A stretch of DNA of 41,154 nucleotides, from NCBI GenBank assembly GCA_026991575.1, contig JALXBF010000156.1, forward strand, positions 1 to 41,154, written 5' to 3'. Made by a program: the position numbers and the translations under genes. The DNA is from Planctomycetota bacterium. Lineage in GTDB: Bacteria; Planctomycetota; Planctomycetia; JALXBF01. Shown here one piece after another: positions 35,140-41,154 of this stretch (the first letter of the stretch is position 1; the number at the start of each line of letters is the position of its first letter). Below the pieces are notes generated by a model, which saw only the letters and a program-made list of their open reading frames with translations, ran no database searches and was not told where the DNA came from.

Positions 35140-36387
35140 TCAGCGGCGGCCGATGCACCAGAGCTGCTTATACGTGCGAAGGAACAATCGCCCGTCGGAG
35201 ACGGCGATGGAGGCTCGGGTGATTTCGCCGAGCGGGTTGCGGGCGACGATGTCTAGCTTCTCCGGATCGGCCCGGAAGACAAACGTTTCCCCGGCCTGAT
35301 CGACCGAGTAGATCAGGCCGTCGGCGGTCAGCACGCACGAGCTCCAGCAGCGCGCGCCAAGCCGGCCGCGCCAGCGCGTCTTGCCTGTACGCAGCTCGAT
35401 GCACTGCGCCACCCCCGGTTCGTTCACCAGGTACACGTAGCCGTCTTTGATCACGCCGGAACCGATTCGCTGGGGGTTCCGCGACACGCGCCAGAGCTGA
35501 CTCGCCGCAAGCCGAGTGCCGTCGCGGCTCAGCTCAACGGCGGCAGCGGGTCCCATGTAGCCGTACATGCCCACGACCACGTCCTCTGCTGCCAGTGGGC
35601 TGGTGTAGCAGAGTCGTCCCAGGCCGTCGTGCCGCCAGAGTTCCTTGCCCGTGGCAATATCAAAGCCCTGGATGCGAAGCGGGAAGGTCATTACGATCTG
35701 GCGCACACCACCCAACCTAGCAATCAGCGGCGTGCTCCAGGAGCCGATCCAGGTTCGCGAATTGCCCCCCTCCAGACCGCCAGGAATATCCACTCGCCAC
35801 ACCGTCTCACCCGTGTGCTTGTTCAGTGCGATGAGAAATGTCCTCGGCCCCGGACCGCAGTTCAGGATCACCAGTTCGTCCACGATGACCGGTGAGGAGG
35901 CATTGCCCCAGATGTGGCGAAACGGCCCCAGGTCCCGTCGCCACAGCTCGTTCCCAGCCATGTCGTAGCATACAACGCCCGCGGATCCGTGCCAGGCCAC
36001 CACCCGCTCACCATCGGTTACCGGCGATTGCGAGCAGTAGGGGTTGTCGCGGTGCGTCGGCTCGTCGCCAGTGAAGAGCACGTAGCGTTCCCAGAGCAGC
36101 TTGCCTGTGTCGCGGTCAAAGCAGAGCACCCCGCGCTTCTGACCATCTTCGATCGCTTGGGTGATAAACAGCTTCTTCCCCCAGACGATCGGGGTTGAGT
36201 TCCCCGGGCCGGGAAGTGGCACGTGCCAGAGCACGTTCTTGCTTGTCGACCACTCGACCGGTAGGTTCGCTTCGTACGTAATCCCCTGCCCCGTGGGGCC
36301 ACGCCACGCGGGCCAGTTATCGGCCGGCGCGTCGACCGGTGGCAAACACGCAATGATGACGGCTGCAAGCAGTGCAATCCGGCGCAT
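35140..36387 (-). CDS. Secreted PQQ-like beta-propeller protein
   Basis: A 415-aa exported beta-propeller. The signal peptide (MRRIALLAAVIIACLPPVDA) is followed by NWPAWRGPTGQGI, the typical opening of planctomycete PQQ-like repeat proteins. The repeated blades carry VLCFDRDTGKLLWERYV, LIALNKHTGETVWRVDI, GFDIATGKELWRHDG and CIELRTGKTRWRG-type motifs, where a Trp closes each propeller blade. No PQQ-enzyme catalytic residues can be named, so a binding or assembly role (BamB-like) is as likely as catalysis. The start has AGGAGG in the last codons of the upstream gene, only two bases away. Confidence 0.85.
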   Translation of the reverse strand: MRRIALLAAVIIACLPPVDAPADNWPAWRGPTGQGITYEANLPVEWSTSKNVLWHVPLPGPGNSTPIVWGKKLFITQAIEDGQKRGVLCFDRDTGKLLWERYVLFTGDEPTHRDNPYCSQSPVTDGERVVAWHGSAGVVCYDMAGNELWRRDLGPFRHIWGNASSPVIVDELVILNCGPGPRTFLIALNKHTGETVWRVDIPGGLEGGNSRTWIGSWSTPLIARLGGVRQIVMTFPLRIQGFDIATGKELWRHDGLGRLCYTSPLAAEDVVVGMYGYMGPAAAVELSRDGTRLAASQLWRVSRNPQRIGSGVIKDGYVYLVNEPGVAQCIELRTGKTRWRGRLGARCWSSCVLTADGLIYSVDQAGETFVFRADPEKLDIVARNPLGEITRASIAVSDGRLFLRTYKQLWCIGRR

Positions 36388-36389
36388 GA

Positions 36390-39215
36390 CTACTCATCCT
36401 CCTGCCGTGGCACGATCCAGATCGGGCTGGCCCAGGCAAGCTGACCATCTCGTTGCTCGACACGCACGTAGTAGTACGACCGGCCGTCTGGGGGAGCCAT
36501 GTCCTCGTACGTGAACTCGGCCGTCGGACCGCTGCCTTTCCAGGCATAGACCACTTCACCGTTACGAACCACGACGATCCGAGCAATCGGAGCCGTGCCG
36601 ACGACACGGACGCCTAGCCGCACCGGGCCGTCGTGGCGAAGTTCGGAGCCAAGCGGCAGAATGCGGTCGCCGTCGAACGTGTAGAACTGGACCAGGATAT
36701 TGTCCGTGGCACCGTAAGCAAGGCGCCGGCGCATGGCATTCATCAGTCCTTCGCGCGAAAAGTCCGCAGCGTACAGGCACGAGTAGGACATATGCGTGCT
36801 GCGGTGGTCCGAAGAAGACTGAAACCCGAGGCGATATCCCTTGGCCAGCGCACGAACGACGAAGCCCGGCGCAAACTGGCCTGGCTGCCTCGCCGCTCGC
36901 GGCGCGCCCACCATTTCGTACGAAAGGCGGCAGCCCTGATAGATCTCCACGAGGGGCTCGACGTCCGGGTCGTAGAACGACCAGTCTGTGCCCATACCGG
37001 TGGCCGTCGTATGGGCCATGGCCAGCGATCCGGTCTTCTTCAGCGCCTGGTACAGCCGTTTTGTGTCGTCCGGCAGGATCCTCCCCAGCGGGTCCAGGAA
37101 GGCCATCACCGGAGGAATGCCGCGGCGCGGTTGAATGATGTTGCGGTGGCCGAACGGGTAATGCATCGACCGTTCGTAGGCGTAGAGGGGCAGGAAGTAG
37201 CCCGGCCGGTAGAAGACATCGCAGAACTGCTCGTTTCGCCACCAGGCGTAACGCTGGTTGCCCCGCTCAGCGCTGCCCCAGCCCACGTGCTCCGTGCTGG
37301 CAATGAAGTCGAGGTCGGCAGCATCCAGCGCGTAGCGGTACATGTCCATCAACGATCCGTCGCCGGCCCCATCCCAGGACCAGTCCGTGTGCCGATGGAG
37401 GTCACCGCGGTACAGCGCCAGCGTCTCGTTGCCCAGCCGCCAGCGTGCCTGCCGCATGCGGGCCACGTCGGCCTTCTCGGTTGGGTGGATCACCACCGGC
37501 GTCGGAATCTGACGCGGCTTGCGCGGCTGCCAGCGAGCTGCCCCGCCGCCGGCAAGTTGCCAGTCGATGCGTGCCGTCCGGATGCGCCGCTGCATGATCA
37601 CCGGCCGCCGCCACGGCCGTCCGTCCGTGCACCATGCCAGCCACAGGCCGGTACCGTCCAGGCTGACGGCCGGCCGAACGCCTGGACCAGCCGCGCTGGC
37701 CGGCAGCAACGACGCCGAACGCCAGCCATCGTCGGTCAGCACCGTGAAGTACAGCTCCCAGATGCCACGTTGCCAGGGGTAATGGTACTTGAGGTGACGC
37801 TTCTGGAACACGAGCCACAGTCGTCCTCGGTGATCGAACACGATATGCGGCTGTCCGAGAAACTGCCGCCACTTTTCCGGCAGCGCCGTTGAGGGCGGCT
37901 CGGGCGGCTCATACCAGTTCCCACCCTGCAAGATCGCCACACGAAGGTCACGAGACGGATAAAGTCCGGTCGTGCCCCGCTTCGGGCCAAGCTGGCCGAA
38001 GTCCTTGCCCCAGTTCGGTCCCGACTCCTCCCACGCCACCGCCACGGCACCATTCGGTCCGAGCGCGACGGTAGCGTTTGCCTCAAACAGAGGCGTCGCT
38101 GCCACATCGTGACGAGTCAAACTACCGTCGCTCTTCCAGTGAGCAAGGCGCACGTCATACGAACCGGTGGCGTAGAGGTCATACGCAATCCACGCTCCCC
38201 CGGAGCCGTCCGGACAGACTGACGGGAACCACTGATTCACCGGCGTGTCGTCCACTTCAATCGGATCAGACGCCGACCCGTTCGCCAACAGCCGCGCCGC
38301 CATGATGCGGCTCTTGCCCCCCACGGTTCCCATCCAAACCACAACTGCCGCATCATCGCTGACTCGGGCCGCACGCGGGAACACGTCCTGCCCGTCGGAG
38401 CGACTGATGCGTACGGGAGCAGACCAGCTGCTACCGTCGTAAAAGCTACCATACAAGTCGAAATTCCCTTCCCGCTGCTCGCTCCATACACACCACAGCC
38501 TCTCACCGACTGCCACCAGCGCCGTGCCGACGATGTCCCCCGGCTTGCTGATCGCGACCGGCGCGGACCAGCCCTTACCGTCGAAGTGGCTGACCCGCAC
38601 CTCGACCCGGCCGTCGAAGTAACTATTCCAGGCCACCCACGGAGTGCCGTCACCGGCTAGAGCTATCGAGGGGTAATCTTCCTGGGAGTTGCCATCATGC
38701 CGTTGATCCATGACCGGTGGCACGACGTGTAATCCCGGCAGCAGAGGCGGATCCTCGGGCTCCGGTGCGACGCTTCGGGCTGGCAGCTGCCAGGTCAGTG
38801 GCACCCGACTCAAGGAGACATTACCGTCGGCCGCGGTACGAGCTTCCGCGTACCCCAGCTCACGCAAGGATGCCGTCACGCTGCCGCGGTTCGTCCTCAC
38901 GGTCACCACGGTCGTCGGCGTCCCGTCGACCACGATGAACAAGCCGTTGGCCAGCACGGGTCCGCGCGCACCGGGACCGCGGCGGCGCGTGCGGCAAACG
39001 AACCGGCTGCCATTGGCCTGGTCCCCGTGTTCGAACCTCCAGCCGTGCATGGCAACCAGTCGGCCGTTTTCAACGGTGACCTGACCCTGCCACAGCCTAG
39101 GGGTTCGATCGCGCAGGCCAACACGTAGCCAAAGCGCGACCGGCTCTGCTGCTGCCCCTGCGCCGCAGAACATGCCTACGAGAAAGGCAGCAAGCTGCAG
39201 TCGCAGTCGACTCAT
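36390..39215 (-). CDS. Secreted protein: beta-propeller fused to a PHP/DUF3604-like domain
   Basis: A 941-aa exported protein. Signal peptide residues 1-22, then a region to about residue 165 with beta character. Residues of about 165-560 contain repeats such as PSIALAGDGTPWVAWNSY and RVSHFDGKGWSAPVAISK, typical of sialidase-like propellers. Near residue 600, YRGDLHRHTDWSWDG, then DFIASTEH, AMAHTTATG and FQSSSDHRSTH give the His/Asp metal ligands of a PHP-like phosphoesterase (DUF3604 type). A final beta domain (about 840-935) follows. It is the first gene of the exported cluster, with GGGAG seven bases before its ATG. The substrate is unknown; domain names are from motif recognition only. 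Confidence 0.75.
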   Translation of the reverse strand: MSRLRLQLAAFLVGMFCGAGAAAEPVALWLRVGLRDRTPRLWQGQVTVENGRLVAMHGWRFEHGDQANGSRFVCRTRRRGPGARGPVLANGLFIVVDGTPTTVVTVRTNRGSVTASLRELGYAEARTAADGNVSLSRVPLTWQLPARSVAPEPEDPPLLPGLHVVPPVMDQRHDGNSQEDYPSIALAGDGTPWVAWNSYFDGRVEVRVSHFDGKGWSAPVAISKPGDIVGTALVAVGERLWCVWSEQREGNFDLYGSFYDGSSWSAPVRISRSDGQDVFPRAARVSDDAAVVVWMGTVGGKSRIMAARLLANGSASDPIEVDDTPVNQWFPSVCPDGSGGAWIAYDLYATGSYDVRLAHWKSDGSLTRHDVAATPLFEANATVALGPNGAVAVAWEESGPNWGKDFGQLGPKRGTTGLYPSRDLRVAILQGGNWYEPPEPPSTALPEKWRQFLGQPHIVFDHRGRLWLVFQKRHLKYHYPWQRGIWELYFTVLTDDGWRSASLLPASAAGPGVRPAVSLDGTGLWLAWCTDGRPWRRPVIMQRRIRTARIDWQLAGGGAARWQPRKPRQIPTPVVIHPTEKADVARMRQARWRLGNETLALYRGDLHRHTDWSWDGAGDGSLMDMYRYALDAADLDFIASTEHVGWGSAERGNQRYAWWRNEQFCDVFYRPGYFLPLYAYERSMHYPFGHRNIIQPRRGIPPVMAFLDPLGRILPDDTKRLYQALKKTGSLAMAHTTATGMGTDWSFYDPDVEPLVEIYQGCRLSYEMVGAPRAARQPGQFAPGFVVRALAKGYRLGFQSSSDHRSTHMSYSCLYAADFSREGLMNAMRRRLAYGATDNILVQFYTFDGDRILPLGSELRHDGPVRLGVRVVGTAPIARIVVVRNGEVVYAWKGSGPTAEFTYEDMAPPDGRSYYYVRVEQRDGQLAWASPIWIVPRQEDE

Positions 39216-39413
39216 AGGCTGACTCCCGATAAGCGTGGCATCGGAGACAGGCAGGCGAGCCTACATTGTCGGAGATTCCCAGATGCAGGACAACCGTCAG
39301 TCCGATGCCAGCATGGCCACACGATAGGCGTGTGCGTCACCGCCGCGCCGCTCTGCGTAGCTTCGCCATCTTGCCGGCCAAAGGCAACCTGTGTTCAGTC
39401 CCGAATAATCGAA

Positions 39414-39443
39414 AGAGGAGCCATGTACCTGAGCACTCGATGA
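39414..39443 (+). promoter_or_regulatory. RBS and six-codon mini-ORF coupled to the YkgJ-like start
   Basis: AGAGGAG (39414-39420) is followed two bases later by ATG (39423) and a six-codon frame MYLSTR whose TGA (39441-39443) overlaps the next ATG (39440-39442) as ATGA. The Shine-Dalgarno is unusually close to the mini-ORF start and 19 bases from the real gene's ATG, so the short frame may serve as a translational coupler. It could be coincidence. Confidence 0.35.
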
Positions 39444-40759
39444 CAGGTTCCCAAAAGCTGCGGTCAATACGCTTGCCGGTCGCCCAGTCCTGGTCCTGCC
39501 ACCGGTCCGGCGGATGCTGTCGCGAACACCGGATCGTCATTACCCGGGCAGAGGCCTCTCAGATCGAAGCACAGGGCTGGGAGCAGACGCCTGAGTTGGC
39601 CGGGCAGCGGCTGCTAGTCCCCGCGGACCGTTCGGGTCAGAGTTACGTGCTGGCACAACGTAACGACGGCAGCTGCGTGTTCCTGGACGAGCGCGGGTTG
39701 TGTCGGATTCACGCCCGCTATGGCGAGGCGGCCAAGCCGCTGGCCTGTCGGCTGTTCCCATATGTTTTCGTTCCACTTGGCAACCAGACCCGGCTGTCGC
39801 TTCGCTTCAGCTGCCCGTCCGTGGTACGCAACCGGGGCGAGGGGCTCGAAACGCAGGCGCGGACATTGGCAAAGCTGTGGCGGGAACTCGCTCCGAGCGC
39901 GCCGACGCCCACTCAGGCCTCTGGTCCACCCTGCGCAACCCCCGGCGTCGCAGCGGCATCCTGGGAAACGCTGGTCATTTACCTGGACACGGCCGCGCGG
40001 CTGTTCGCCGAACCACGCGGCGACTTCCGACTCCAGGCACTTCGGCTGGCTGCCTGGCATGCCCGTGCCCTGCCGGCGCTGCTGCTGCCGGCCCGTGAGG
40101 CAGCGGAAGCATGTGACCGCGCGGCGATCGAGGTGGTAACGGGCGTCAGCCACGAGGCACTCGTGCAGCCGGCACCGGGAAGGCTGGGGCGTGTCATCCT
40201 GCGTGTGACCGCTGCGCGCGTGGCCCGCCGAGACCGGCTGGCCGACCGTGGCCCGGTGCGTGCCGTCCGTCGGGCGGCGAAGGTGGTTCGCCTAGCAGTG
40301 TGGCCGCGAAAGCTACCGGCACTGGGAGAGTTTCCATCCGCGCAGCTTGCCGACATCCGTAGCGTCCATGCGTCCATCACGGACCACGCAGCCGAGCCGT
40401 TGTTCCGCTATGCCCGCATCAAGCTGTGGTCCGGCCAGTTCTGCGGCGCGGCGTTCTTCGGACTAAGTGTCCATGAGGGGCTGGTGAACCTGCTTTTTCT
40501 GCTCGCCTTGGCTATCTGGTTGGCACGCTGGCACGCTGCGGGCCGTAGCCTCACGGCCATCGACGAGGCAGCCGTCGAAGCGGCCTTGCGGCACGTTGAT
40601 CATCACTTCGGGTTCGATCCTTTTCTTGCGTCGAGCGGGCACCGGATGCGGTTGCGGTACTTGTGGACCAGTGGCGAGCTGCTCCGTTTAATTGCGCACG
40701 GTGGCGATATGGCCCCCCTCACCGAAACGCCGCCGAACCAGGCGGCGTCCGAACGATGA
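39440..40759 (+). CDS. YkgJ-type cysteine-cluster protein, extended
   Basis: A 439-aa protein. Its N-terminal 130 residues carry a Cys pattern of the YkgJ/CxxCxxCC family: Cys20, 26 and 27 (SWSCHRSGGCC), Cys79, 88, 103 (KPLACRLFPY) and 125. These probably bind an Fe-S cluster or zinc. The C-terminal 300 residues are not part of the standard family; they contain one hydrophobic helix (LVNLLFLLALAIWLARW). This layout recalls FliB-like lysine methylases, but I cannot claim that function. The in-frame start at 39440 is the only ATG before the Cys-rich block. It precedes a protoporphyrinogen oxidase gene by 31 bases. Confidence 0.7.
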   Translation: MTGSQKLRSIRLPVAQSWSCHRSGGCCREHRIVITRAEASQIEAQGWEQTPELAGQRLLVPADRSGQSYVLAQRNDGSCVFLDERGLCRIHARYGEAAKPLACRLFPYVFVPLGNQTRLSLRFSCPSVVRNRGEGLETQARTLAKLWRELAPSAPTPTQASGPPCATPGVAAASWETLVIYLDTAARLFAEPRGDFRLQALRLAAWHARALPALLLPAREAAEACDRAAIEVVTGVSHEALVQPAPGRLGRVILRVTAARVARRDRLADRGPVRAVRRAAKVVRLAVWPRKLPALGEFPSAQLADIRSVHASITDHAAEPLFRYARIKLWSGQFCGAAFFGLSVHEGLVNLLFLLALAIWLARWHAAGRSLTAIDEAAVEAALRHVDHHFGFDPFLASSGHRMRLRYLWTSGELLRLIAHGGDMAPLTETPPNQAASER

Positions 40760-40790
40760 GACGAACAGCAGCCTAGTCGGAGGCAGTAGC

Positions 40791-41154
40791 GTGCGGATCA
40801 CGGTCGTGGGCGGAGGCGTCAGCGGCCTCGCTTACGCCTACTACGTTCACCGGGCAGCCCGCGAGCGGAAGCTTCCGGTACAGCTCACAGTGCTCGAGGA
40901 AGCAGCCCAGGTCGGCGGCCGCGTGCGCACGGCGCGCGAGGGGGGCTACTTGGTTGAATATGGTGCCAACGGAGTGCTGGGCAGCAAACCTGCGGCGATT
41001 GCGCTGGCATGCGAACTCGGGCTAGCGGATCAGCTTGTCCGAGCTGCTCCGGAGGCTCGATGGCGGTACATCTATCGCGATGGCGTGCTGAAACCCTTGC
41101 CGTTGGGGCTCATCCAGTTCGCGCGCAGCTCGCTGCTAAGTTGGTCTGCGAAAG
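40791..41154 (+). CDS. hemY: Protoporphyrinogen oxidase, N-terminal part (partial)
   Basis: The first 121 codons of an FAD-dependent oxidase run to the window edge. The FAD-binding Rossmann motif VVGGGVSGLAYAYYVHRAA starts at residue 5, the acidic strand end LTVLEE follows, then VGGRVRTAREGGYLVEYGAN and LGSKPAAIALACELGL, which match HemY/HemG-type protoporphyrinogen oxidases (haem synthesis). A generic amine oxidase is the main alternative, but the VEYGANGVL block favours the oxidase of haem synthesis. The GTG start has GGAGG seven bases upstream. Confidence 0.85.
   Translation, partial: MRITVVGGGVSGLAYAYYVHRAARERKLPVQLTVLEEAAQVGGRVRTAREGGYLVEYGANGVLGSKPAAIALACELGLADQLVRAAPEARWRYIYRDGVLKPLPLGLIQFARSSLLSWSAK

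Noticed and set aside
36633-37892. A 419-codon plus-strand frame
   Set aside because: It is antisense to the PHP domain and has no family resemblance.
1-41154. tRNA, rRNA, CRISPR, IS or prophage features
   Set aside because: No cloverleaf, regular direct repeat array, transposase or integrase was found in any intergenic region or gene.

Overview
The window is about 41 kb of GC-rich chromosomal DNA from a bacterium that is almost certainly a planctomycete. The evidence is the family content: DUF1501, DUF1549 and DUF1553 proteins with CxxCH motifs, a Tat-exported Gfo/Idh/MocA oxidoreductase, a PQQ-like propeller beginning with the NWPAWRGP motif, a compact HTH-receiver protein, a DUF1570 lipoprotein and a DUF2617 protein. 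These are mixed with ordinary housekeeping genes. I saw no tRNA, rRNA, CRISPR array, IS element, phage gene or integration site, so this looks like stable core chromosome. Nothing in the sequence fixes the genus.

Layout. 1-1175: the tail of a membrane protein and holA (DNA polymerase III delta). 1097-5600 (minus): a four-gene envelope cluster made of a secreted Ig/Fn3-like protein, a LAB_N membrane protein, a GT2 polyprenyl-phosphate glycosyltransferase and a GT-C membrane glycosyltransferase. 5840-10427 (plus): a DUF1570 metallopeptidase-like lipoprotein, DUF2617, KDPG aldolase, trpF and an orphan DUF1549/DUF1553 protein. 10545-11336 (plus) is a RadC-like protein, followed on minus by the HTH-receiver protein (11377-11955). 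12490-17699 (plus): a TolC-like lipoprotein, a short uvrC, a GT39-like membrane protein and moaC. 17696-21576 (minus): pncA, nrdR, a NrdD-like ATP-cone protein, a possible broken small gene and a 95-aa protein. 21736-22725 (plus): a Tat-exported amidohydrolase. 23469-24848 (minus): argH, divergent from carB (25043-28306, plus), which is followed by a nitrilase-family gene. 29328-39215 (minus): an exported set comprising a propeller-PHP fusion, a PQQ-like propeller, Gfo/Idh, DUF1549/DUF1553 and DUF1501. 39440-41154 (plus): a YkgJ-type cysteine-cluster protein and the start of a protoporphyrinogen oxidase.

How genes work together. argH and carB share a divergent promoter region and both serve arginine synthesis. 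The minus-strand set at 1097-5600 has the classic trio of a LAB_N protein, a DPM1/ArnC-type GT2 and a GT-C enzyme, which suggests transfer of a lipid-linked sugar to an envelope acceptor. The 29-39 kb set looks like exported machinery for handling complex organic, probably carbohydrate, substrates. The most unusual locus is pncA-nrdR-NrdD-like. The 656-aa protein has an ATP cone and recognisable class III ribonucleotide reductase blocks, but it ends before the zinc site and glycyl-radical loop and I cannot find the thiyl-radical cysteine motif. It may be a catalytically dead, nucleotide-sensing relative of NrdD encoded beside the ATP-cone repressor NrdR.
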